Source: Neelides folsomi (lineage: Eukaryota; Arthropoda; Collembola; Neelipleona; Neelidae). From it: DNA of 64,000 nucleotides. Below the pieces are notes generated by a model. The model was not told where the DNA came from. It worked only from the letters and a program-made list of their open reading frames with translations, and did no database searches. Below, one piece after another: positions 12,930-24,521 of the stretch. The stretch's first letter is position 1, and each line of letters opens with the position of its first letter. The stretch spans positions 124,001 through 188,000 of the forward strand of contig JAQGBZ010000049.1 of NCBI GenBank assembly GCA_034687125.1. Reading direction: 5' to 3'. A program made the translations under genes and the position numbers.

Positions 12930-15900
12930 GCTGCCTACTTAGAGGTCAAGTTGAGTTAATGTGAAACGGAGACCCTTTCGGGCGGGATATTTGAGGAACT
13001 GTATCTTCGACTGACACAAACCTGCCGCTATGCTGTTGAGATTGAGCAAAGAGAGCATCGAGGATGCGGGAGAACCAGCTGTCGCAACTGGTTGGTTTGA
13101 ATGAAATTCAAGCATTCCTAATGTGCCTCCGGAATTTATCTAGAAATTCAAAGTCATGTCAAATCTCTCATCCTCTCGCCTTCTTTCTTCAAATATTCAT
13201 TTCTTTATAGAGATCCTCAGGGCGTCTTGTGGACGTGAGCTGCCGATTCGCGTCTCACTTTTCCCATCCGAGGATCTTAGACGTTTCAAAATATGAACCT
13301 AAAATGTCTTCTTCCTCTTGCCAAATTTGGAATCTCAAAATATTTAATTAAACTCAGCTACTCCAAAAAATTGAAATTAAAATTACATTTTTTCCAAAAC
13401 ACTAACGCGGAAGCAGCCGAACAGATTGAACAGATAAAGGAATGAACGCAGGTACAAGAATGTGTGGGGGGAATGAGGGTTTAAAGAACCAGGTCGGGGC
13501 TCAATTGATCACTGATATCGTCGAAGGGTTGAAGAAGATTAATTACAAGATTTATGAGGAAGTTTTGAAGGCGGGAGAAACCACCTGTGCCTTGGGGAGA
13601 AATGATAGTATATGGTTGCTTACAGAAGGGGAGCTGCTAACGGCGGAGAGCGGGGACGAAGACGGAGTTTCACTCAGTGACGGCGGATTGGAATCGTCCG
13701 TCAAATTGAGGTTCGAGTTTTCTCGTAAAGTGGCCGTCGTGACACGTTGGGGGTTCGGTGGAGGAAGGAATTGGCTCAGCGGGCCCACATTGTGCACACA
13801 GTCACGGAGGTCGTTTTCAGGCTCTCGACTCGACGGCCGCGGAGAGGAGACTGCCAGAGCTCGGAAGGTGTTGGGCACGGCTCGATGGGGTGCAGAGGTG
13901 ACAATCGCGGAGGAAGGGCTCGGGCCGGAGAGCTGGCGATTCTGGCATTATAAAGCGATTGAGATTGAGGAGCAGGTCGGGGGCCCATATAGTCTCGGTT
14001 CCGTGGACCGGAGGGTCCCTCTCTCACACGGGCCGTCCTCACATCTCGGCCGCACCATGGATCCCATTGGCCTTCCCCGACTCCTCGGGGCGGAGACTCC
14101 CGACACCAGCACAGGAAACATCCGAGCAGGAACGACTGGGACGAGGGCCTGGGAATCAATTTCCGACTTGACTCCTTCTCCAGTTAGTCCTCCCATGATT
14201 ATGCGCATCCTCATCATCCCCCACCTTCGCCCACCGCACCGACAAGTCCGCGAAACCGAAGAGACAATCATTTTATTAATAGGACACCCGCTCGTCTCTC
14301 CCGCCCTGGATCACTTCGGAACGGGTTCGGCGGGTGAGTTATGGGTGTCGGCATTTGGAGGGTGGGATGTAAATACACCTAAACGGATTACCGGCAAGGT
14401 GGAATGAGGGAATATTTTATGGGGAAGGAGAGGGTTCGCGGCATCCGCCGGCTCATCCATTAATCTCAATTACGAGTGTGATGATGCTAGTTTTGGGAAT
14501 GATAGGTTCTACTTGAAATTAATATGGAGAGCAAATAGTGGATGGGGAGAGTGCGGAGAGAGGAGCTCTTCGGCTCTCCGCCTTAATGCACACTATTTCC
14601 CAAATTCTGATTGAATTGAAAAGCCAAATTGAATTACAGCCCCTAGAGAACATTTGGGCTCTTCAGTGCTGATGAAAACAAACGCGTCCTATCTTCCCCA
14701 TTCCCACTGTACATTTATTTAGAAAAGCCCATTTCCTAATTTTATCATTGATTTCCTCCAATCTCTTCCTCTGCCAATTGGACAATTCCCATCCGCTCGC
14801 TCCTCTTGATCCTCAATTCAGGTCACGGGGGAGCTCAGGTGATTCCCGGGTTCAAACAACCATTCATTCCTTCTCGTCTGGAAATAATTTGATGAGGTGC
14901 GGAGAGAAGACGGGGAGGAATGAAGTCGGCGAGTGTATTATCCCATACAAAATTGATGGCTCTCACTTCTTTTCACTCTGGACGATCAAGTTTTCCTCCG
15001 AGGCTCCTCACCCACCATTCGAATCGGAATGCCCTTTGAGTGGCACTCTCTGGAACAGTGATTCCGCCGAACCCTCGCTACCTTTCTCATTATTCCTAAA
15101 TATCATTTACCCGCTTTGTAACCCATCCACCACTCACTTCATTCATCTCTATTAACTCCCTTCCGGATTCCCTGCCCCATGTGTAGCCACACGAGGAACA
15201 TTCATTATGGCCAAATAGACCAACAGACATAACTCAAACATTTTTAATTCATTATCCCATTCACACCCAATGCCCTTCTACCCGTCAGGGATTCATGTCC
15301 ATTCCTTATTAAATCCTCTTTAAGGACAACGATGGTAATTGTATGAAATTTTTATAATGTTCCTTCTTGTTACCTATTTGATCATGCAAACGCTATTAAT
15401 AATGTATTTAGAATAATACTTCAACATATCACAAAATCCAGTTGAATGTAATTTCAAATAATCAAATATAAAACAAGATGTTGTAGAATCAGTCTGAAAG
15501 ATTTATATTTATTGATTCGTTTAACAAGTGAAATTAAATCAAGCCAATATTATTACAATGTTTAAATTTTTCATTGTAAAAAATCTAAATAAATTTAGAT
15601 ATGTTATGATTTCTATCATTGTTCTAATTGTTATTTAAAAAACAATATGTAACATGGTTGATATAATTATTTATTAATGTGGCTGAAGGTCTTAAGCAAA
15701 GTGAAGGTTATACTTTAAAAATGTTGACCAGAATTTATGCAAAATAAAAACAATTTCTTTGAATTTATTGCATAAACAAGAAGTTATAATAAATAAAATG
15801 AGAATTACTTTGCCACACGTAAATATACTAAACTATACAGAGTGTAATATGTATGCTATATTATTTATGTACTGCTTACATTATTTTATATAATAGAGGA

Positions 15901-18730
15901 ATTATTTGGAACTTAAATACTCTCGCAGGGAGAGTAAGTCTTAGTAATGTAATCTTGTAGTTAATGTTAGAAGTAAAAGATTTCAAGTTAGTGAATGTGA
16001 TCTTACATGGAATAGTTTTCAATTCCTTTAAGTGAGGGAGGAGGAAATTGATTGTGCTGGGAAAGTAAGGGCCAAGGAGCAGGCATTTGATAAATGAGAT
16101 AAAGTTTATATAAAGAGGCTTAATCTAAGAATGAATAGGGAGCGAGAATGGAGTGAAAGTAAGAAATGATGCGAATGACTCTCTGCTTACCAGCCTGGAA
16201 CGAGACGCCATAAACAACGAGCAATTAGAAGAGAATTAAAAGGGCGGTCTGAAACGTAGAAAGTTTTAAAAGGAACCGATTTCTCTCATAGTCACTATGT
16301 GATGTAATTCCCTCGATTTGGCCCCTCCTTCCGATCTGACATGAAGTGTTAGGAAATGTATGAATATTAATTCGCTCCTTTCACACGGACTCCTCGGGTT
16401 TCTCCTTCAATGCCCGCCTTGTAAGCTGGAATAGATCAAGTATAATATGGTTCCAACCCCGTCTTGATAATCATATCATTTCAACGTGTTGGTATAGACA
16501 GCAACTGGTCGAGCGTTTAGGGAGGCCATTAGTCTTCATTGGGTCAGAATTCACGTCACGGAAGGACGGACGGACACAAAGTGTGTTCTCCGTCCCTTTG
16601 CGTCCCTCTCATATGACTTCATCACTTGGGCCGTTCACTTTATTTATGCTACCCATCCTCTTTGAGACCAATCATCATTGTCTTGTTGACACACAAAACT
16701 TATTTCCTCTCTCCTTCTGTCTCCCGGTCTGTTCACGGAACCGGGCATAATCCCATCACCGGGTGTGTATGAACCCAATGAGGACCACTTCTTCCAAGCG
16801 CGACCATTCACAATTAATGTCACATTTGGATGTACCAGGGAGGGTTAATTAATATTTACTCTCCTGATCCCTCCATGGAGAACACTTCCAGCCAGCCTTT
16901 TAATTACTAATAAGCGTTAAAAGGTCGGGAGTAAGCCAATCATAAGCTCCATTTTATTAGCGGGATGAAAATTGAAAAGTTGGAATCTCCATCTATTATG
17001 AGGAGAATTGAGTGGGGGCTCTCCCGTTGACACATGGGCTCTTCTCGATACTACTTTGAGGCAATTTTACATCGATGTAGTCGTCGTTTTTACAGCCCTT
17101 TGATCTCCTTTTCTCCAGTTGGCTGCGGAGCTCTTCCTTTTAATCCAACAGTCTGGAGGAATTCATATGCCCGAGAGGACGATATTCCCAATGACGGGGA
17201 ATATATTCTCAATTCAGAACCTATTCCCCTCCACGGAGTCTATACGTATGGGAGGATGATAATTATATATACTTATATATAAATGTAATTCCATTTTCCA
17301 TTTCGGAAGTGATTTGTAGCGAACATAAAAGTCGCCTCACATCCTTCCTCCTCTTTATGGATTGGAAAAGTTTGTCCATTCCTGGGCCTCCCCAGTCTAT
17401 CTTTTCTTAGCTTCTCACATTCACATGGCATCCTTATCAGGTCTCAACTCTTCCTCGATTCGACGCCCATCCTGAGCCGCCGCCCACTGAGTCGATGGAA
17501 CATCGAATTAATCTCATGATCATCTTTTATAGCCCGAATGAGAAGACGCTTCTGGGGGCCCTTGAGAACATTTGGAGATGGGCACGAGGCCAGCCGGGCC
17601 ATTCAAAGTTCATTCAAAGGAGGGAAACTGAGATTAGATTCTAATCCAACTTTTCCTCAGCCAAAATGAACTTGCGGCCTCTTTCCCCGTCTCTACATAG
17701 GGTTATAAACCCCCGACACGTGTATGTGAATTGTGGATGATGAAAATTTGCAATCGCTTGTGTAAAACTTTCCAGTTTCTCTGAATCCTCAATTCGGAAG
17801 GGGGCATAATTCCCCGGATTTTTTGAGTGCCACTTGGAGTTGACAACACATGGGGAACCATTGCGTACCTCCAACAAAGAAACTTTTCCTATAATTTTTC
17901 TAATTTTCTCCCATTTGAAAACTAATTTTTACCGTTTGGAATCTCATCCATAATGTCACATATTGAAACTCGTTTTTTCATTTGCACGGATGGTGAATGA
18001 ATAATAGAAAATGAGCTTTTCCTTTTTTCATTTTCTCTTGAGGGACTTTGGAAAAATTAATTTCAATTCATACATCACCCAATATATCCCTGTTCACATA
18101 ATACCCATAAATATTCATGATCATCACAATTTTTTTTTCAATAACTGAATCCCGTTGATAGATGACCAATAGTAATGAGAGAAATTTCCAAATTGTGACT
18201 AAAAGAAACAAAATCTTACCTCTTACATAACATGTGTACCTACCCTATATCTAAAAGTAAAACTATATGTTTGTCAACTTGTTATTTATCTTCATGTACA
18301 AATCCATCAAACAATCCATTCTCAAAGTATAATTATCTAACTTGTCATTAGTTATTTACAATTTACATATTACATGCCTACATAGTCTCATAATGATAAG
18401 TTTACTAATGAAAACTCAAATGAACTTCTGGGTAATGAATCGAGTTATTCTTGCAAAACGTATTGTTTGATATGACAATATATGTTAAATAATTAAAACA
18501 TACATATATACATATACAGATATATATTTATATATGTAGTTGGCAAAATGTCAATAATAAAAACAAGAATCTTCAAACATTCCAAATAATGTTAACTGAT
18601 GGTCTTCACCTGAAAATATTCCCAAATCATTTTAATACGCAGATAGTAAATATATGATTGTATTATCAATTCGAATACTGGTTTCAATGTGGGCAATAAA
18701 ATTTCAATCAAAATAGTTATGATAAAAAGG
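12930..18730. other. Gene-free region upstream of Nkx6
   Basis: The first several hundred bases hold the Nkx6 5' UTR and presumably its promoter; no TATA box was fixed. A 321-codon plus-strand frame at 13442-14407, antisense to this upstream region, has no recognisable family. It lies in a GC-rich patch where frames on both strands are open, so it is not annotated as a gene. An 8-bp perfect inverted repeat sits at 14553-14581. From 15230 to about 16010, and again from 17880 onward, the DNA is AT-rich and featureless. Confidence 0.55.
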
Positions 18731-18737
18731 AAAAAAA
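18731..18737 (-). terminator. Pol III terminator of tRNA-Glu
   Basis: A run of seven T on the minus strand begins four bases after the tRNA 3' end, as expected for RNA polymerase III termination. Confidence 0.9.
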
Positions 18738-18740
18738 GTA

Positions 18741-18812
18741 TTCCCGTGCCGGGAATCGAACCCGGGCCTCCTGGGTGAGAGCCAGGTATCCTAGCCACTA
18801 GACCACACGGGA
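18741..18812 (-). tRNA. tRNA-Glu (anticodon CTC)
   Basis: A complete 72-nt cloverleaf on the minus strand. The acceptor stem TCCCGTG pairs perfectly with CACGGGA, followed by discriminator A. The box A segment reads TGGTCTAGTGG. The anticodon stem CCTGG/CCAGG encloses loop CTCTCAC, giving anticodon CTC (Glu, GAG codons). The T arm carries the perfect box B GGTTCGATTCC. No intron is present. The gene sits alone in AT-rich DNA, and a T7 terminator follows. All stems pair without mismatch, so it is likely functional. Confidence 0.97.
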
Positions 18813-19223
18813 GCTGATACAAGTGAGGCTTAGAGAAATTTACTTCAATCGAGGAAATGGTTTTTAACTTCCAACCAGCCACAAACATCTCGTTCTTTTG
18901 AGGCCTTCCTTTATTTTACCTTTCAACATTCCACAAAACATCAAAAATTGTTTATCCTCTTTAATTTACAATCCCTACCCTATTTAAATATAACTTTCCT
19001 TGACTATATACAAATATCTACTACATAGTTATAGTCTAATGCATAGTTAGGTTCTGTACCAATTTAGCAACCTACGAGTATATATTAAGAAAATTAAATT
19101 TAATGTAAAAGAACAGAACATGAATATATTGATTTAACAAATACATCATATTTATACGATGTTGATATACAACAGAATTATATTAGAGAATCTTGAAAAA
19201 TATTTTGTACATTACTATAAAAA
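18813..19223. other. AT-rich spacer
   Basis: AT-rich sequence between the tRNA gene and the foldback repeat. I see nothing in it beyond short poly-A and poly-T runs. Confidence 0.6.
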
Positions 19224-19342
19224 ACTCCATTCCATTTAGCAAATCTTCAGAGTTTTAAAATTCGCGAAAAAATTACGTATGGAAACAATGTAATTTTTCC
19301 GTGAATTTTAAAACTCGGAAGGTTCGCTAAATGGAATGGAGT
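19224..19342. repeat. Long imperfect foldback (hairpin / MITE-like)
   Basis: The two arms, 19224-19278 and 19288-19342, are inverted copies of each other over about 55 bp with roughly six mismatches, around a loop of about nine bases. Each outer end begins ACTCCATTCCATTTAGC. As RNA it would form one long, nearly perfect hairpin; as DNA it looks like a foldback or MITE with terminal inverted repeats and almost no internal sequence. No transposase is nearby. No clear target-site duplication could be fixed because the flanks are AT-rich. Confidence 0.85.
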
Positions 19343-19346
19343 ATAG

Positions 19347-19421
19347 TGTGAGGATGTGCAGTCCTCACAAGACGGTCGGAGCCTCGCCGTGCATAATTAG
19401 AGCCTCTTGCATCTCTAATTA
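19347..19421 (+). repeat. Two further short perfect hairpins
   Basis: TGTGAGGA (19347-19354) pairs with TCCTCACA (19362-19369) over a 7-nt loop. TAATTAGAG (19394-19402) pairs with CTCTAATTA (19413-19421) over a 10-nt loop. Both lie between the foldback and the tRNA-like unit, so the whole 19224-19545 stretch is rich in RNA-type secondary structure. Confidence 0.7.
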
Positions 19422-19464
19422 GCTGCATCATATCCCTGATCAAAGCGGGGTGCGATAAGGAGTA

Positions 19465-19545
19465 GGCTCGGTTGACCAAAGGGAGTAGGTCGCGGCACCA
19501 GAAATGTCGATTGCGGGTTCGAATCCAGTCCGACCCTTACTTTTT
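19465..19545 (+). ncRNA. tRNA-like Pol III unit (tRNA pseudogene or SINE head)
   Basis: Bases 19465-19537 can be folded as a degraded cloverleaf. Acceptor GGCTCGG pairs with CCGACCC at six of seven positions. D stem GACC/GGTC is perfect. Anticodon stem CGGCA/TGTCG encloses the 7-nt loop CCAGAAA, which would place AGA (Ser) at the anticodon but with C instead of U at position 33. The T stem is damaged (GCGGG/CCAGT). Box B GGTTCGAATCC (19516-19526) is perfect and a T5 run at 19541-19545 could terminate Pol III. The variable region is too short for a serine tRNA. A second, perfect 7-bp pairing (GGTCGGA 19374-19380 with TCCGACC 19529-19535) suggests an alternative fold of a longer RNA. It could be a tRNA pseudogene, a tRNA-derived SINE head or an uncharacterised Pol III RNA. 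Confidence 0.4.
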
Positions 19546-22500
19546 ATCGAACTCTGCGTGAGGAATCCCTCATAATAGTCAGAAGAGTCTAAAAATATTT
19601 TTATACAGAGTTAGTTTTATTATAAAAGGATTTTTTCTTCTTGAGAGCAATCATTGATGATAGATAAATTGTAGAGAGAATTGTACTGTGTGTAATGATA
19701 AAATAATAAAATGCATAGTACTTTTGGAATATTTGTACCTACTTAAGCTTATAGTTTTTAATCTGTTCACATAATAGGTAGGTGTTATTATAAATAATAT
19801 ATATTTACATAATCATGTTCCCTCTATGTTAATTATTTATGATTGATAGAATCTTGTGAGATTAATACGGAGGAATTTTGGTTATCCAGTTCGGAATTCT
19901 GGGAATGTTAATTAAAATTTCTTTAGGTCTATGTATGAAGTTGTGGTTAATCCGAATTAAAAGGTTTGTTGAGCCAGGGAGGTGCGGTTTGATAGGGAGG
20001 GAGTATAAATTAAATAGAGCGGAATGAGGCGAGGGATTTAAGGCGTTTCGAAATGTAAAGTGAAGGATTTTATGAAAAAGATAAAGGGGAGGCGTGAAGG
20101 GGAAGCGTTTTATTTGGAATATTAAAGAGGGAGAAGATAAGGTTGGAGAGATAATAGCCGGGGCTGTGGAGTAATAAAAGGAGGAGGATGGATGGGGCGG
20201 CGGAGGTGGACGAGGATGTTTGACAAAAGGGTTAAGGGGTAGGCTAATGGGCCAAAAGAGTCAGATGTGATGTGGGGAAACGCTTTGTTTTCGCCAGGCT
20301 CAGGTTCAGCATGTGGAGGGAACTACTTCATAATTAGTTCTCGGCTCCGAGTCTTTCGAGGACGCATACGTCGCCATCGGAATTAAATCCCCTTTTAATG
20401 GAAGTTTACATGGGGATTTTTTTAATATTCAGATTTCAAGTCCTCGAGTGGGGACATTAACGCTCCCTCAGCCCCAGATGAAAGTTCTGATTCGAGAGCA
20501 ATTAGAAAAAAGTCGGGAGGAAGTCGTATTAATTTATGCCTCCAATTTTAATGGGAGTGGCGAGGTTGATGGGGCCTTTCCATCCATCCCGATCCCACCG
20601 TCAGTCACTTGGGCGTGAGAACATGAACTTTATTCGCCCTCCGTCTTCCCTCTTTAATTAATAAATCTTTAGCCTTGGGAGTGTTTTATGCCGGGCCGGA
20701 TTTTTAATTTGTTCCGAACCGATAAAGCGGAGTTGTTCATTTGATCAGCTCCTCGCTCCACTTGGGATCGGGTTGACAGGAGAGAGGGAGATTGGAGTGG
20801 CGTTCCCGCTCCCACCCTGGTTCCTCCCAAGTAGAGCGACAGAGACAAAGATCTTCCCTGAATCGGAGAGGAAGCGTAATAAGGTGGCGCCTGAGATGGA
20901 TTACAAACTGATGAGGAGGTCGGGGCTCTTTCATTTCCTCGGCGCAATTCTCCACACTTGATTTCTCCGCCAGTCAGTCTCATTCGGGGGCGCATCCCTC
21001 TTCCTTGATGAACTTTTAAGAGGTTGGTGGGGAAGTGGTGGGCCGCCGTTGTTCATCATTCTGAGAGTGATTTGGCGGAAGTCGCGGGGCGGGCGAGAGC
21101 GTGAAAATGTGCTCTTTATATGCACTTGGGCCCGGGCGAGGTTGTATTCATGTGGTCGCAGTTGTTGAATAATACGGATTTTATAGTTGCAAATTCCAGT
21201 CAGGATCAGGAAGGAAAGTAACCAAATGGGGCAAGCCATTGATCATCAAGGTCTGAGGATGGTCCCCCGGTCCCCGAGGAGCAGCCGAGTGTCCTCGGGA
21301 ACCTCGTCACCAAGGAGCGCGAGCTCTCCCTCCGGCCCCATTTCCATACCGCCCTGATAAATAAATCGAGTCCGGCGGCCGTCTGGCCGGGCAATCTTTC
21401 AATTCGCCGGCCTGCCCCGCCTTCCTGATTGAAGAGAGAATAGAAATGAGGGGGAACCGAGTGGGAGATTCCCATAAATTGAACCTTATGGATATGGGGT
21501 GAAGATGCTTCCTATGGCTACATTTTGATCTGCAAATCGAAGTAATAGTACATGGACCGCACGGATTCCGAAATGCTCTCCGCATATTGATGAAGGGGAT
21601 TTGGAGGCCGCCGAGGCGGGCCCACGTGGCCCACGACCACACCACCAGAGCCAATCACCTCACCAACAATTGCCCAGCCTCCTGGCCGATGATGTTCGAC
21701 GCTCTCAATTCCTCCGTCTCATTCCATTCCCTCCATCATTTTTCATGGTTTCCGCCCGGAATAGAGATGGATGGAGCCCGGGAGGGTCTCAGCCTATTGG
21801 CGATGATCATGGGTCGCATTTACATACTTGTGGCCTCTCTGGTTCATCTGTGCCTCCCATTGAATCCAATCTGACGGCCGGGACCGGTATCGGAGAACCA
21901 TATTTACATTCGGCCTTCCCAATATCCTTACTCCCACTCCCCAGATCAACCTAATAAGCATCTGCGTCTCAAGACTCCACATAATGAGCCCATTCAATGG
22001 CCCATCCATTCACCCCAGGTCTCAAATTGAAATTTCATACAGATTCCCTGGCTGCAGAGGTGCCGACTCCGTGTGATTAGCCAAACTGTCCAAACAGCCG
22101 TGGCTAATGGGACTTTGATCTCTTATTTTCGAGGGTCCGTTCCCCACAGCCTCATTTTTTTCTCATTTCCTCCGCGGCGGTCAGTCTCCAGAGCCGCTGC
22201 CATGCATGAGTGTCAACCGTAGCAATTTCTATGCTAATACGCCCCCGCAAATCTGAAGGCTCTAAAGTTTTTCAAACTCTTCGGTCGCATAATCCAAGTT
22301 TATTTGCCGGCTCGGGCCGGGCTGAGCCGGGGGGCGCGGAGAATGGAGCCGAGGCCCCACTCACTTAATTAGTACTCGAGGAGGAGAGTTCAATTAATTG
22401 AATCCGCTACATTAATTTAAATGGGATTATAGGGAACTGGAGCGTTTTTTCGGGTGTTTGCGGTCGGGAAATTGGAGAATTAGACCGGGATTGGGAGGAA

Positions 22501-24210
22501 TCCTTTGGTGGGCAGGGGAATTGCATTCGCTGAGGAGGCCAGTGGCAGGGGGTAGGTAAGTACGGGCTTATAATGCGATAAGAATTGATCCGACCTGATG
22601 AGATGAGATGCGATATTGATAAATGAGGAGGGGATTGAATTGGGGAAGTCGTGCCGGGGAAGTGGGTGGGTAGATGAAAGGGATAATTAGGCGTGGAGGG
22701 CAATGGGCAGCCTCACGGACTCCTAATAACCCTTTTGTCCCGCCAAAAGGACGCATTAGCCGTGTCAGGATGAGTTTGAAGTCCATCATTGTCATTGTAA
22801 TTCCGCCGTCGTGCATAGTCATGAGGGGCGGAGCTCCGGTCTTCCCCGATTCTTTATCGCTCATCAAAGGGCAATTAGCAGGGCCATTAGAGCCGCAGCA
22901 GATACCTGGGAGCCAGATGGTCGCTGCCGTTGATTACGTCTTGGAGGCTCCTTCGGGAGACCCGCCGTCCCTCATCATTCCTCCATCAGGCCAAGACTCA
23001 TTGTTTCGCCTCTCCACAGTTCCGGCTTTCATTACCACTTCATTCCTCGCTGGAATTAATTAAGCTCGGAGACCCGCGCGGATGACTCTACGCGGATTTC
23101 ATAGCCAGTTAGTCACTTAATAGAGCAAACAGATTACTTTCGCAGGACCAGCAGTGCAAATCGGATTAAAGTCACGGTCTGCCAGCTTACGCTCGATGAA
23201 TTGCCCCTTGACAAATAGAGAGACAAGTCAAATGTAATTCATAACCTTCTAATTCTCCATTGTCTCGGCCCACTCTTTCTTTCTCTTACGTCTCTTTTCA
23301 CCCGATCAAGCCCATGGGCCAGATGAGCCCTAATCCCCGGTTCATTCATTCCTGCCCCACCTTCCTCGGAACGGCATTCTCCGCTGGGATTAAATTCCCA
23401 CTGCCACAATTATCACACCTCGACAAGTTCCAGACTCGGACCTTTCCCCCTCCAGTCTCCACGGTGAGTTATTGAGAGGGAGCGCCAAGGTAGCCGAAAT
23501 AAATAATTAGGATATTTGAGATGATAAATCAACCTCATCCTGAAATACAGGCATTGTGATTCCAAAGCTTAAAATACTATTTATGGACTCTCCTTCTTCT
23601 CCGCCCATAAAAACGTAAATAGCTTTATTAACAAAGTGCTCAATTTTTCTTACATGAAAGATTACCTATTCCACACTTTTTGAATATATTTATGTATGCT
23701 CATTTTTCTCCATCTAATCTTCTCCTTATGGCCAGATTATTCCATCTCTCATGATGGCATTTCTCACGAGTAATCCTGCAAGGAAAACTTTCCTTATTTC
23801 CCCTCAACTTACAAACTTCTCAAAACAGCGATTTGAGCAAGCCGAGAAAACAAGCATAAAACTTAACACGTGCATTCATTAATTTTATGTTTTCAGAGAT
23901 GTGATAATGGCTTGTTCGCTGACACTTCCTCCCATTATTTCTCTAATAATGAACCTGCAACACATTTCACTTTGCTTTCTTTCTTCCATTTATTAAATTT
24001 TTTTGTTCTCTAATCGGGCACGAGATGAATCAGTTAGTCAACAATATTTTAACGCATATCAACCCAAACTAAGTAAATACATAACAGTTTTCATACTTTT
24101 ACACACCATTTAAGCTTTTTTGCATAATAATTTACGGTAATTTACTTTGATAGTTTTTCAACATGCACATGTGCTCCAACTCATGATTACTCATGCATAC
24201 TACACATAAG
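19546..24210. other. Gene-free region between Nkx6 and Slit
   Basis: No coding exon is supported. The stretch from about 19900 to 23500 is GC-balanced with many short chance frames on both strands; the remainder is AT-rich. A cluster of homeodomain-type cores lies at 22364-22420: CTTAATTAG, the 10-bp palindrome CAATTAATTG, and ATTAATTTAA. The tract could be distal regulatory DNA of Nkx6 or Slit, but nothing in the sequence proves that. Confidence 0.5.
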
Positions 24211-24521
24211 AATTCTTGTAATTTATAATTTACAAGTAAATTCATTTCAATATAAAATGATTATAAAATCAATTATTAATATTTTAATATGTTTATGAAT
24301 AAAATTTAACTTGACAAACAATTTTTAGAACTTATAATTTAAAAGTAAATTAATTTCAATGTAAAATAACTATAATATTTTAATGTGTTTAAGATATGAA
24401 TGAAATTTAACTTGACAAACAATTCTTATAATTTACAAGTAAATTAATTTCAAGGTAAATTTACTATAAAATCAATTTATTTTTATATGTTTATGAATGA
24501 AATTTAACTCGATAAACAATT
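24211..24521. repeat. Tandem repeat, about 105 bp x 3
   Basis: Three diverged head-to-tail copies (about 24211-24320, 24320-24420 and 24421-24521) share the order: TATAATTTACAAGTAAATT, TTTCAA.GTAAA, TATGTTTATGAATGAA, then AATTTAACTTGACAAACAAT. Copies 1 and 3 also share an ACTATAAAATCAATT-like segment that is shorter in copy 2. This is an AT-rich minisatellite with no coding potential. Confidence 0.85.

Noticed and set aside
14553-14581. 8-bp perfect inverted repeat GCGGAGAG/CTCTCCGC
   Set aside because: Short and in GC-rich DNA; no T run or other sign of a terminator or ncRNA.
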